Assembly: GCA_944322325.1 (NCBI GenBank)
Contig: CALUOQ010000001.1
Coordinates: 310,001-374,000, forward strand
Direction of reading: 5' to 3'
DNA length: 64,000 bases
DNA from: an uncultured Alloprevotella sp.
GTDB taxonomy: Bacteria; Bacteroidota; Bacteroidia; Bacteroidales; Bacteroidaceae
Below are positions 54,935-63,019 of this stretch, in pieces. Below the pieces are notes generated by a model that ran no database searches, had not been told where the DNA came from, and saw only the letters and a list, made by a program, of their open reading frames with translations. The translations under genes and the position numbers were made by a program. Numbering within the stretch: the first letter of the stretch is position 1; each line of letters opens with the position of its first letter.

Positions 54935-56361
54935 AGGACGGCGTAGCCCGTCTGCCGCTTTACCGTATGGCCGAACCCGTCAACATTGCCATCGAGGCGG
55001 GCGAGCAAGTGGCCATCGTCGGTCCCAACGGGGCCGGAAAGTCCATGTACGTCGAACTGCTCACGGGGGCCAAGCCCCTGCTGCGCACCGAGGCCCTGTA
55101 CGACTTCGGCCCCGGCCGCAGCCGGCGCGCGTCGGACAACATCAAGTACATCGCCTTCCGCGACGCCTACGGCGACAGCCAGGGGCCGGCCTACTACCAA
55201 CAACGCTGGAACCAGGGCGACGACACCGTGTGGCCCACGGCGGGCGAGGCGCTCCAGGCCGCCGGAGCGGGCGACGCCGGCGAGCGCGATGCCCTCTTCG
55301 AACGGCTGGGCATCCACGGCCTGCTGGACAAGCCCATCGTGCAGCTGTCGAGCGGCGAACTGCGCAAGTTCCAGCTGGCCAAGGCGCTGCTCACGCGCCC
55401 GCGGGTACTGATTATCGACAATCCGTTCATAGGGCTCGACAAGGCCACCCGCGCCGTGCTGTCCGATCTCCTTGCCGCGCTGGCGCGCAGCGTGACGCTG
55501 GTACTCGTCGTCACCCGCCGCGAGGACGTGCCGGACTTCATCACGCACGTCGTCCGCATCGACGGGAAATCCGTCCGCCCCAAGCAGACCCTCGCCGAAT
55601 ACCGCGCCGAACAACCGGCGCCGCCCTGCGGACTGACCGACGCCGAGCGCGCCCGCATCCTCGCCCTGCCCTCGAAGGCGGACGACTACCACACGGACAG
55701 CGTCGTGGCCTTCCGCGGCACGACCATCCGCTACGGTTCGCGCACCATCCTCGACCGCCTCGACTGGGAGGTACGCCGCGGCGAGCACTGGGCCCTCACG
55801 GGCGAGAACGGCGCCGGGAAATCGACGCTCCTCTCCCTCGTCTGCGCCGACAACCCCCAGGCCTACGCCTGCGACATCGACCTTTTCGGCCGGCGCCGCG
55901 GCACGGGCGAGAGCATCTGGGACATCAAACGCCACATCGGCTACGTGTCGCCCGAAATGTTCCGCTCGTACAAAAAGAACCTGCCCGCCGCCGACATCGT
56001 AGCCAGCGGACTGCACGACACGATAGGCCTGTACCGGCGCATCACCGACGCCGAACGCACGGCCTGCGACCTGTGGATTGACCTCTTCGGACTGCGCGGA
56101 CTGGCCAGCCGGCCCTACCTGACGCTCTCAAGCGGCGAACAGCGCCTCGTGCTGCTGGCGCGCGCCTTCGTTAAAGACCCGGAACTCCTCATCCTCGACG
56201 AACCCTTCCACGGCCTCGACACGCCCAACCGCAGCCGCGCCCGCGACATCATCGAGACCTTCTGCCAACGCCCGAACAAGACCCTCGTCATGGTGACGCA
56301 CTACGAGGAAGAACTGCCGGCGTCCATCGACCACACACTCCACCTCAAGAAACACCAATAA
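54913..56361 (+). CDS. Soluble protein with two ABC ATPase domains (ModF-like)
   Basis: 482 aa, no membrane segments. The first ABC domain has [10 protein letters not shown] (about 36-45), signature [15 protein letters not shown], and Walker [12 protein letters not shown], where Asn170 replaces the catalytic Glu. The second has [25 protein letters not shown] and a normal [12 protein letters not shown]. This gives one degenerate and one canonical site. The layout resembles ModF, but no molybdate genes are nearby, and the real partner is unknown. It overlaps ruvC by 22 bases, so it is translationally coupled. Confidence 0.85.
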   Translation: MQKIIEIKDGVARLPLYRMAEPVNIAIEAGEQVAIVGPNGAGKSMYVELLTGAKPLLRTEALYDFGPGRSRRASDNIKYIAFRDAYGDSQGPAYYQQRWNQGDDTVWPTAGEALQAAGAGDAGERDALFERLGIHGLLDKPIVQLSSGELRKFQLAKALLTRPRVLIIDNPFIGLDKATRAVLSDLLAALARSVTLVLVVTRREDVPDFITHVVRIDGKSVRPKQTLAEYRAEQPAPPCGLTDAERARILALPSKADDYHTDSVVAFRGTTIRYGSRTILDRLDWEVRRGEHWALTGENGAGKSTLLSLVCADNPQAYACDIDLFGRRRGTGESIWDIKRHIGYVSPEMFRSYKKNLPAADIVASGLHDTIGLYRRITDAERTACDLWIDLFGLRGLASRPYLTLSSGEQRLVLLARAFVKDPELLILDEPFHGLDTPNRSRARDIIETFCQRPNKTLVMVTHYEEELPASIDHTLHLKKHQ

Positions 56362-56382
56362 CTCCCCCAAGAACCACAAACT

Positions 56383-56760
56383 ATGCTGAAAAAAGGACTA
56401 TACTACACCTCGAGCGCTACCGTCACGGCTGAAAAAACAGCCATCGCAATGGGCTCGGGCGACATGGAAGTACTCGCCACGCCGGCCTTGGTGGCTCTGC
56501 TCGAGAACGCCGCCATGGAAGCCGTCATCGAAGAACTCGACGACGACCAGACTACCGTGGGGGCGCGCATCGACGTGATGCACACGCGCCCCACGGCCGT
56601 AGGCGCCACCGTGCGCGCCACAGCCATCCTGACCGACATCGACGGACGCAAGCTGACCTTTGTCCTGAAAGCCGAAGACAACGACGGCGCCATCGGGCAG
56701 GGCACCCACGTGCGCTACATCGTCAACCGCTCACGCTTCCTCGCCAAACTGAAAAAGTAA
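56383..56760 (+). CDS. Hotdog-fold thioesterase (FlK-like)
   Basis: 125 aa. It follows the pattern of small thioesterases related to fluoroacetyl-CoA thioesterase: a central helix VALLENAAMEAVIEEL, then TTVGARIDVMHTRPTAVGA with the conserved His, then a long strand KLTFVLKAED. It probably hydrolyses a short acyl-CoA; the substrate is not predictable. It follows the ABC ATPase by 21 bases and ends in a strong terminator, so ruvC, the ATPase and this gene form one operon. Confidence 0.88.
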   Translation: MLKKGLYYTSSATVTAEKTAIAMGSGDMEVLATPALVALLENAAMEAVIEELDDDQTTVGARIDVMHTRPTAVGATVRATAILTDIDGRKLTFVLKAEDNDGAIGQGTHVRYIVNRSRFLAKLKK

Positions 56761-56771
56761 GGACTACATAC

Positions 56772-56812
56772 GCCTCGCCGGGCAAAGCCACCATGACTTT
56801 GCCCGGCGAGGC
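56772..56812 (+). terminator. Terminator of the ruvC operon
   Basis: A perfect 16-bp stem, GCCTCGCCGGGCAAAG with its complement, encloses a nine-base loop and starts 11 bases after the thioesterase stop. The U-tract is poor but the stem is very stable. Confidence 0.75.
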
Positions 56813-56876
56813 GCGCTTTCTGACCAGCCCGACGGGCTTAACCTCTCCCTTTCTACATTTTCCGCATACTATCGGC

Positions 56877-56906
56877 AAAAAACGGCCCGCACCGGGCGCC
56901 GTTTTT
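56877..56906. terminator. Bidirectional terminator between converging genes
   Basis: AAAAACGGC pairs with GCCGTTTTT. It has A on one side and T on the other, so it can end both the plus-strand operon and the minus-strand XRE gene, whose stop is 12 bases away. Confidence 0.65.
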
Positions 56907-56917
56907 CGCCGCCTGCC

Positions 56918-57571
56918 TCATTTTCCGGAAGGTACGAAGGCCTCGTACGTTCCGTCGTCGAAAAACACACGGATTTCCTTGATTTTTCGCATCGGTCTGT
57001 CAATGATGTTTACATTTGCCACACGTTGTCCCTGTCCCCCGCCAGCGCCTCCGCCCGCCGCGTAGACACCACGCGGGTCAGCAGCCGCACTTGCGCTCCG
57101 CCCGCCTTGCAGCGACGACGGCCGCAACGGGAAACGCGACGTCCGGCCATCGAAAAAACCGCCACCGCTTTCGCGCACCGCGCCGCCGTCTCCGGCAAAA
57201 AGCGGACCGCCGCCCGGCGCTCCGTCCGCCGACGGTTGGTTACCTGCGGGCGACACCGTTCCGTTCGTCGGCCCGCCGCCATCCGTTCCTTCACCGCCAA
57301 ACAAGTCCTTGTCGCCGGTTCCGTTTTCACCCTCCGGCGAAACAACGTCGCCCGCCACCGACGGAACCATCATCTCGCCCTCGCCGAACATCAGCCAGTT
57401 GACATTGATATTAGGAAAGGCACGATGGATGGCCTGCACGTGGTTGTTGGTCGGATTGGTCCGCCCGGTAAAAATACTGGAAAGGGAAGCCGGCGAAATT
57501 TCCAGCCGCGCCGCAAACTCTTGCTGCGACAGGCCGGCCAGCTCCATTACCTTACGAATTCTGTCCTTCAT
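56918..57571 (-). CDS. XRE-family transcriptional regulator with Gly-rich linker
   Basis: 217 aa. Residues 1-65 form a helix-turn-helix (MELAGLSQQEFAARLEISPA, then SLSSIFTGRTNPT). The middle, about 70-180, is an unusual Gly/Ala/Pro-rich, low-complexity linker (GGGPTNGTVSPAGNQ, AGGGAGGGQGQR). The C-terminal KIKEIRVFFDDGTYEAFVP is a small conserved module seen in Bacteroidales XRE proteins. It has a perfect promoter (57626-57656), with TTTACAAA boxes in and upstream of it that may be its own operators. Target genes are unknown. Confidence 0.85.
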   Translation of the reverse strand: MKDRIRKVMELAGLSQQEFAARLEISPASLSSIFTGRTNPTNNHVQAIHRAFPNINVNWLMFGEGEMMVPSVAGDVVSPEGENGTGDKDLFGGEGTDGGGPTNGTVSPAGNQPSADGAPGGGPLFAGDGGAVRESGGGFFDGRTSRFPLRPSSLQGGRSASAAADPRGVYAAGGGAGGGQGQRVANVNIIDRPMRKIKEIRVFFDDGTYEAFVPSGK

Positions 57572-57625
57572 ATCTCGAAAAAATCATGGGCGACCCCGTT
57601 TTTCGGGTCGCTCCGTTAGCTTTTA

Positions 57626-57656
57626 CAAAGGTAAAGCAAAAAATCCGTACCGCAAA
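57626..57656 (-). promoter_or_regulatory. Promoter of the XRE regulator
   Basis: The minus strand has TTTG (57653-57656), a 19-base spacer and TACCTTTG (57626-57633), an exact consensus. A TTTACAAA box (57622-57629) overlaps the -7 region. Confidence 0.75.
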
Positions 57657-58734
57657 GACGTAAATCACAAAATCACTTTCCAAATTCACAAGCATCGCTT
57701 TACAAATCACAACTCAACATTTCAGGCCATCTGTCGCCACACTTTGATTTACAAATGTAGCATTACAAACATCTAAATTCACTTGAAGATTCAGTTAGCC
57801 ATAACCCAACAAAAAACTGGGAAAAAGCTGATTATCACGACCGTTATGCGAAGCATTCCGCACAAAGCAGTCATTTTTCCGCACAAAGCCCAGAGAATCA
57901 TAAGTAAAGTGCAAAATAATCAGGGCTTTTTGCTGACTTTAAGGGACGTTATGACGAATTTATCCAGCGTACTTATTATTCATTCAGTAATACACTTTAT
58001 GAAAATTCGCACTTTTGAAATTGATTTCACATTGCTGTTTTTCGCCCTTAACGGTGAGATAAAATCAACAAAAGCAAATACAGGAAATCTCAAAGCGTTT
58101 ACAAATACAATCAAGGTTACACTTGTAATTACTAACGAAGCTTAAAACTAAATTCAGGGCAGCGAGAGAACTGCCCGTCGGAGCGAATTTCGTTATTTCC
58201 GGGCGGCGGGAAACGCGCTCCGCTACACGAAAATCTCAGCAAGGCAGTTTCCGCATAAACCGCTTATACACAAACAAATAAGCAGAAAAGCGAAAAATCA
58301 GTCTGTCGTTAAATAGAAACACGACGGGATATAAACCCTGCATTTTGCAAAGCTGTAGTTGGCAAAATCGGGTATTACGGATGACTTTTTCAGCGTCGCG
58401 ACAGAGAAAACCGGGTACATTGGGGCAAAAAACGGGCGATATTTACATTTTTTCGCGCCGGACGGTCGGCGCAACGGGGGCAAGCGCCCGTTTGCAGAAC
58501 GCATTTTCCGTTCCACATGCAAGGGTTTCACGCCTTGTTTCCGCTGCCGGACTTTCCCGAAAGTGGGTCACCGATCCGCCGGAACACGCCGTCCGAAACT
58601 CCGGAAACGGCTCGCCGAAACTCAGACAAAACGAAAGAAAAGGACGAAGCGCGCGACCGCCGTCTCGCCCCGACCGACAAAAACGGGCGGAGAAGAACTC
58701 CCCCGCCCGACCGTCGTCCGACCCAAAAATCGGA
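57657..58734. other. 1.1-kb AT-rich intergenic region with TTTACAAA boxes
   Basis: I see no convincing gene. From 57657 to about 58330 the DNA is far more AT-rich than the rest of the window. TTTACAAA occurs at 57622-57629, 57699-57706, 57748-57755 and 58098-58105, with ATTACAAA at 57762-57769. A small hairpin GGGCAG/CTGCCC is at 58157-58176. From 58400 GC content rises again without a credible frame. It may be a regulatory region or the remains of an insertion. Confidence 0.5.
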
Positions 58735-59775
58735 CTAATGAAGAATGTCGAAAAGCAGTTCCCGCATCAGGTCGCCGTTGCCCGTGGCGGGATTGTCGAC
58801 GCCCTTCGACCGTGCATCGGTGCGCCGGATGGCATGAATGACGTGCATCACCTTCACGCCCGTAAAGCGCTGCATGGCCGGCATTACATTCCGCCTCACC
58901 TGCCAGTCCGCCAAGCCCAACCATTGGGCGACGCCGCGCTCCGTACGGTCGGGCGCGTAGTACGCAAGCATGAGGTTGGAGAAAAACTTAAAGAGCGCGG
59001 AGAGCGTAACCTGGATGGGATTCTCCTTAGGATTGCTGTCAAAGTAATTGATGATACGGTTAGCTCTCAGCACGTCCTTGACGGCAATTGCTTCCAGCAG
59101 TTCGAAATTATTGAAATCCTTGCTGATGCCGATGAGGCCCTCGACGAGCTCGGGCGTCACGGTTTTCTGGCCTTCGGGCACGGCGATGGCCAGTTTGTCG
59201 AGCTCGCCGGCCAGGCGGTTCAGATCGGTCCCGACAAAATCCGCTACCATGGCTGTGGCTTTGGGGTCGGCGGCAAGTCCTTTCCGCCTGAGATAGCTGC
59301 CAATGAACGCGGGCAGCTGGCTCTCGTACAGTTTCTTCGATTCGAAGAGCACCCCGACTTTCTCGACCAAGGCCGCCAGTTTTTTCCGGCGGTCGAGTAC
59401 GCCGTTCTTGTGGCAGACGACGAGCACCGTGGTCGGCTGAGGCTTTTGCAGGTAGTAGGCCAGCTGGTCAATGGCGCGGATGTTCTGCGCCTCCTTGACG
59501 CAGACGACGAGGCGTTGCGCCCCCATTGGGTATCCCTTGGCGGCGTTGACAACGTCGGCCGCCTCGACGTCGGCGCCGTAGAGCATGATGAGGTTGAAAT
59601 CGCGCTCCTCCGGGCGAAGGGCGCGCTCCACTATGAAGTCGGCCAGGCGGTCGATGTAATAACTCTCGGCGCCCATGAGGTAATAGACCGGCTTGAACTC
59701 GCCGGCCTGTACCTCACGCACGATACTCTCGTAACTCACGCCTTTCGACGCGGCGTTGGTTTTCGGACTTGGCAT
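58735..59775 (-). CDS. holA: DNA polymerase III subunit delta
   Basis: 346 aa clamp-loader subunit. The N-terminal YESIVREVQAGEFKPVYYLM and the following GAESYYIDRLADFIVERAL start the first AAA-like domain; there is no Walker ATP site, as expected. VLVVCHKNGVLDRRKKLAAL and FVGTDLNRLAGELDKLAI are typical. The C-terminal collar domain includes FDSNPKENPIQVTLSALFKF. MPSPKTNAASKG is the likely start; the longer frame begins inside the AT-rich motif region. It lies 28 bases downstream of amn. Confidence 0.95.
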   Translation of the reverse strand: MPSPKTNAASKGVSYESIVREVQAGEFKPVYYLMGAESYYIDRLADFIVERALRPEERDFNLIMLYGADVEAADVVNAAKGYPMGAQRLVVCVKEAQNIRAIDQLAYYLQKPQPTTVLVVCHKNGVLDRRKKLAALVEKVGVLFESKKLYESQLPAFIGSYLRRKGLAADPKATAMVADFVGTDLNRLAGELDKLAIAVPEGQKTVTPELVEGLIGISKDFNNFELLEAIAVKDVLRANRIINYFDSNPKENPIQVTLSALFKFFSNLMLAYYAPDRTERGVAQWLGLADWQVRRNVMPAMQRFTGVKVMHVIHAIRRTDARSKGVDNPATGNGDLMRELLFDILH

Positions 59776-59793
59776 AACTATAATATAATGTGT
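59774..59793 (-). other. AT-rich ACACATTA motif, copy 7 (holA start)
   Basis: The minus strand reads ACACATTATATTATAGTTAT, ending at the holA start codon. The motif fills most of the gap between amn and holA. Confidence 0.55.
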
Positions 59794-59803
59794 GGCGGCG
59801 GGG

Positions 59804-60580
59804 CTACCAGTCAAACTTAAGGTGGCGCACGGTGCGTCGCTCGCCGATGATGAGGCGCAGCGCCTCGATGCCCATGCGCACGTGGGTAGCGGCGTAGGTC
59901 TGCGTCACGCGACGGTCGCTCTCGCCGGTCTTGATGCCTTCGGGCACCATGGGGTTGTCCGAGACAAGAAGCAGCGCGCCGGTCGGTATGTGGTTGTAGA
60001 ATCCGCAAGTGAAAAGCGTGGCCGTCTCCATATCCACGGCCATGGCGCGCGTCGTCCGCAGGTAGTCCTTGAAGCGCTCGTCGTGCTCCCAAAGGCGGCG
60101 GTTCGTCGTGTAGACGGTCCCGGTCCAATAGTCGTGCTGATTGTCGCGCAGGGCGGTGGACACGGCGCGCTGCAACATAAAGGCCGGCAGGGCGGGGATT
60201 TCGGGCGGGAAATAATCCCCGCTCGTGCCTTCGCCGCGGATGCCGGCCAGCGGCAGGATGTAGTCGCCCAGCCGCGTTTTCTCGGAGATGCCACCGCATT
60301 TGCCAAGGAAAAGACAGGCCTTCGGCGCCACGGCGCTCAGCAGGTCCATGATGAGGGCAGCGTTGGGGCTGCCTATGCCGAAGTTCACTATCGTCAGGCC
60401 CCCGGCCGTCGCCGCCCGCATGTTGGCCTCGAAGCCCACGGGTTCGGCGCCGCACTGCTCGCAAAACAGGTCGACGTAGTTGTTGAAATTCGTCAGCAGG
60501 ACGTACGGGCTGAAGGTGTCGAGCGGCAACTTGGTGTAGCGCACGAGCCAATTACCGGCTATCTCTTGCTTGGTTTTCAT
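59804..60580 (-). CDS. amn: AMP nucleosidase
   Basis: 258 aa of the short Bacteroidetes AMP nucleosidase type; it splits AMP into adenine and ribose-5-phosphate. The phosphorylase-like fold shows IVNFGIGSPNAALIMDLL, LFLGKCGGIS (phosphate loop) and MAVDMETATLF with the ribose-binding Met-Glu. DNPMVPEGIK with the catalytic Asp lies near the end. The open frame continues across the divergent promoter, so ATG 60580 is used. A TACTTTTG box lies at 60605-60612. Confidence 0.93.
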   Translation of the reverse strand: MKTKQEIAGNWLVRYTKLPLDTFSPYVLLTNFNNYVDLFCEQCGAEPVGFEANMRAATAGGLTIVNFGIGSPNAALIMDLLSAVAPKACLFLGKCGGISEKTRLGDYILPLAGIRGEGTSGDYFPPEIPALPAFMLQRAVSTALRDNQHDYWTGTVYTTNRRLWEHDERFKDYLRTTRAMAVDMETATLFTCGFYNHIPTGALLLVSDNPMVPEGIKTGESDRRVTQTYAATHVRMGIEALRLIIGERRTVRHLKFDW

Positions 60581-60588
60581 AATCTTCC

Positions 60589-60612
60589 TATTTTTGTCCT
60601 CCTGCAAAAGTA
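60589..60612. promoter_or_regulatory. Face-to-face overlapping promoters of amn and the HsdR-N gene
   Basis: On the minus strand TACTTTTG (60605-60612) serves amn. On the plus strand TATTTTTG (60589-60596), with TTG 20 bases upstream of it, serves the gene at 60618. Each polymerase must cross the other's box, and the two 5' ends would be complementary. Confidence 0.5.
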
Positions 60613-60617
60613 AGAAA

Positions 60618-61070
60618 ATGATTCCACTCAATTTGCCCGCCTTTGCCATAAAAACGACGAGCCGCCAGGGGCGCACGCTCATCTACGACGTGCTGCGCCG
60701 CCGCTACGTCGCCCTGACGCCCGAGGAGTGGGTCCGTCAGCACTTCATCCACTTCCTGATCGAACACAAGCACTATCCGGCCGCCCTGCTGGCCAACGAG
60801 GTGACGCTCCAGCTCAACGGGACGCGGCGGCGCTGCGACAGCGTGCTCTACGCGCGCGACGGCGGCCAGCCGCGCCTCATCGTGGAGTACAAGGCGCCCG
60901 ACGTGCGCATCACGCAGGCCGTGTTCAACCAGATTTCGGCCTACAATTACGCCCTGCGCGTCGACTACCTCATCGTGAGCAACGGACTGGAGCACTACTG
61001 CTGCCGCATGGACTACGCCGGGCGGCGGCCCGTTTTCCTGCGCGACGTGCCGGACTATGCCGAACTGTGA
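60618..61070 (+). CDS. Small protein with type I restriction HsdR N-terminal domain
   Basis: 150 aa, stand-alone. It matches the HSDR_N_2 nuclease-fold domain: RQHFIHFLIEHKHYPAALLA, RRCDSVLYARDGGQPRLIVE with the Asp...Glu-x-Lys (D...VEYKAP) metal site, and QISAYNYALRVDYLIVSNG. No helicase, HsdM or HsdS is encoded next to it, so it is not a restriction system. Such proteins are common in Bacteroidales as single genes. The PD-(D/E)xK-like site is intact, so nuclease activity is possible but unproven. Confidence 0.87.
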   Translation: MIPLNLPAFAIKTTSRQGRTLIYDVLRRRYVALTPEEWVRQHFIHFLIEHKHYPAALLANEVTLQLNGTRRRCDSVLYARDGGQPRLIVEYKAPDVRITQAVFNQISAYNYALRVDYLIVSNGLEHYCCRMDYAGRRPVFLRDVPDYAEL

Positions 61071-61088
61071 CCCCGCCGGCCGCGAGGG

Positions 61089-61472
61089 TCAGCGAAACGT
61101 CAGGCAGCGGTTGAACAGGAAGTTCAGCCCCGTGTACACGCACATGGCCAGCAGCTGGGCCACGTACTCGCCCACCCCGGCCACCAGCAGCGCCCGCAGC
61201 GCCAGCCACTGCACCCCATAGCACAGGCCGAAGCCCGCCACGAAAAGCGCGGCCTGCCGCCCGATGTGCCCCGTGCGGCGACGGAACACCCACCGCCGGC
61301 TCCAGACGAAACTGTTCGCCACGCCGGCCACGTAACCCGCCAGGTTGGCCGCAAATATGCCTACGCCCAGCGCCCGCAGCGCCACGTAGACCACGTACGT
61401 CACAGCGGTATTCATCACACCCACGACGACGAACTTCGCCATCCGGGCGGCCTCTTCCCTTTTCTTCACCAT
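61089..61472 (-). CDS. GtrA-family membrane protein
   Basis: 127 aa with four membrane helices (about 11-31, 35-55, 72-92 and 98-118). The start ARMAKFVVVGVMNTAVTYVV and the conserved GYVAGVANSFVWSRRWVF are GtrA hallmarks. GtrA proteins are thought to flip polyprenyl-linked sugars, usually beside a GT2 glycosyltransferase; here none is adjacent. The long frame upstream runs through array E9 and is rejected. A TACCTTTG box lies at 61513-61520. Confidence 0.88.
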   Translation of the reverse strand: MVKKREEAARMAKFVVVGVMNTAVTYVVYVALRALGVGIFAANLAGYVAGVANSFVWSRRWVFRRRTGHIGRQAALFVAGFGLCYGVQWLALRALLVAGVGEYVAQLLAMCVYTGLNFLFNRCLTFR

Positions 61473-61512
61473 CGTTCGTAAAACAAGCCATCCCCGAGGG
61501 GGCGGCGCGGCG

Positions 61513-61520
61513 CAAAGGTA
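61513..61520 (-). promoter_or_regulatory. -7 box of the GtrA gene
   Basis: The minus strand reads TACCTTTG, 40 bases upstream of the ATG. No gene is seen in the rest of the 61521-61710 gap. Confidence 0.55.
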
Positions 61521-61710
61521 CGGAAAATCCGCCGCACCGCAGCGCCCCAGCGGGGGCAACAAGACTACGGGAGTCTTGAAGTAAAACGGGACGGGGCAGA
61601 CGGACCCCACGTAAGCCATGAGGCAGACAAGCGGCGGGCGACGACTCAGCAGCCCCCTCAGCCTCAACCCTCCCACTCCCCTCATTGTTCCCGCCGCCGG
61701 GCGGCTCTCC

Positions 61711-61790
61711 ACAAGTACTACGATAGGATTTCCTGTCGCAGCGATAGTTTTTCCTGTCGCAGCGATAGGAAATCCCGTCGTAGTACTTGT
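61711..61790. repeat. 21/22-bp modular array E9
   Basis: Modules start at 61711 (ACAAGTACTACGATAG), 61733 and 61754 (both CTGTCGCAGCGATAG) and 61775 (CCGTCGTAGTACTTGT). Steps are 22, 21 and 21 bp. The array starts with ACAAGT and ends with ACTTGT and is nearly a whole inverted repeat. It lies between divergent GtrA and agmatine deiminase, 36 bases before the latter's -7 box. Confidence 0.9.
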
Positions 61791-61826
61791 TTGCACCAAG
61801 TGCCGCGCCCTTTTCGCGGAAAGTCG

Positions 61827-61834
61827 TATCTTTG
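61827..61834 (+). promoter_or_regulatory. -7 box of the agmatine deiminase operon
   Basis: TATCTTTG, 25 bases before the ATG at 61860. Confidence 0.6.
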
Positions 61835-61859
61835 CCGGAAAAATCAGCGCAGCACATCC

Positions 61860-62981
61860 ATGGGACTTTTTGCAAAAAAACCGGTAGCCATCGAAGGAAA
61901 CCTGACGTTAGAGCTGAAATTCGACACGCTGGCGCCGCAGGCCGAAGAACGGCGCAGCCGGACGCTGGCCGCTGAGTGGTATCCACAAAGCGGCGTGCAG
62001 CTCACGTGGCCGCACGCCGGGACGGACTGGGCGCCGATGCTGGCCGAAGTGACGGAGTGCTACGTACGCCTGGCCTACGAGATTGCCTCGCGCGAGCGGC
62101 TGCTCGTCGTGACGCCCGAGCCCGACGCCGTCGGCCGCCTGCTGCGCGAGCGGCTGCCCCGCCGCGTGGTGGACAACGTCACCCTCTTCGACTGCCCCAC
62201 GGACGACACCTGGGCGCGCGACCACGGCCTGCTGACCATCACGGGCGGCCGGCAGCCCGAGCTGCTCGACTTCCGTTTCGACGGTTGGGGCGGCAAGTTT
62301 CCCGCCGAGCGCGACAACGCCATCAACCGCCAGCTCCACGAGCGCGGCGCGGTGAAGGGCGACTACGTCCCGCACCTCGACTTCACCCTCGAAGGTGGCA
62401 GCATCGAAAGCGACGGGCGGGGCACACTGCTCACCACCGCGGCCTGCCTGCTCAACCCTAACCGCAACGCCGGCCTCAGCCGGGAGGAAATCGAAGAGCG
62501 CCTGCGGCACTGGCTGGGCGTCGAGCGTGTGCTGTGGCTCGAGCACGGCCACCTGGCGGGCGACGACACCGACAGCCACGTCGACACGCTGGCCCGCCTC
62601 TGTCCCGACGACACCATCGTCTACGTGCGCTGTGACCGCCCCGACGACCCCCACTACGCCGACCTTCAGGCCATGGAGCAGCAGCTGCGCACCTTCCGCA
62701 CCGCCGCGGGCGAGCCTTACCGCCTCCTGCCCCTCCCCTGGCCCGACGCCATCTACGACGGCACGGAGCGCCTGCCCGCCACGTACGCCAACTACCTCGT
62801 CATGAACGCCACCGTGCTCTACCCCACCTACGGGCAGCCCGAGCACGACGACACGGCCCGCCGCGTGCTGGCCCAGGCTTTCGACAAGTACGACCTCGTC
62901 GGCGTCGACTGCCGCGCCCTCATCCGCCAGCACGGCTCGCTCCACTGCGCGACGATGCAGTTCCCCGTCGGGGTGCTCTGA
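61860..62981 (+). CDS. aguA: Agmatine deiminase
   Basis: 373 aa of the peptidyl-arginine-deiminase fold; it converts agmatine to N-carbamoylputrescine and ammonia. TWPHAGTDW opens the propeller. DDTWARDHGLLTI holds the first acidic pair, HLDFTLEGGSIESDGRG and LEHGHLAGDDTDSHVDT give the catalytic His and Asp, and Cys363 in HGSLHCATMQFP is the nucleophile. The amidase gene that uses its product follows 38 bases later, which fixes the substrate as agmatine. ATG 61860 is used rather than Mets read through the array. Confidence 0.93.
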   Translation: MGLFAKKPVAIEGNLTLELKFDTLAPQAEERRSRTLAAEWYPQSGVQLTWPHAGTDWAPMLAEVTECYVRLAYEIASRERLLVVTPEPDAVGRLLRERLPRRVVDNVTLFDCPTDDTWARDHGLLTITGGRQPELLDFRFDGWGGKFPAERDNAINRQLHERGAVKGDYVPHLDFTLEGGSIESDGRGTLLTTAACLLNPNRNAGLSREEIEERLRHWLGVERVLWLEHGHLAGDDTDSHVDTLARLCPDDTIVYVRCDRPDDPHYADLQAMEQQLRTFRTAAGEPYRLLPLPWPDAIYDGTERLPATYANYLVMNATVLYPTYGQPEHDDTARRVLAQAFDKYDLVGVDCRALIRQHGSLHCATMQFPVGVL

Positions 62982-62990
62982 GACCGCGTC

Positions 62991-63007
62991 ACACATATAT
63001 TAATATA
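62991..63007 (+). other. AT-rich ACACAT motif, copy 8 (aguB start)
   Basis: ACACATATATTAATATA in sense orientation, ending 12 bases before the amidase ATG. Confidence 0.5.
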
Positions 63008-63019
63008 GCACCGAAAAAG

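Noticed and set aside
57783..58145. A 120-codon plus-strand frame in the AT-rich gap
   Set aside because: It has no promoter, no domain and a composition expected by chance in AT-rich DNA.
58345..59820. A 491-codon plus-strand frame
   Set aside because: Most of it is antisense to holA, and the first part has no family resemblance or start signal.
60618..61070. A type I restriction-modification system
   Set aside because: Only a stand-alone HsdR N-terminal domain is present. There is no HsdM, HsdS or helicase in the neighbourhood.
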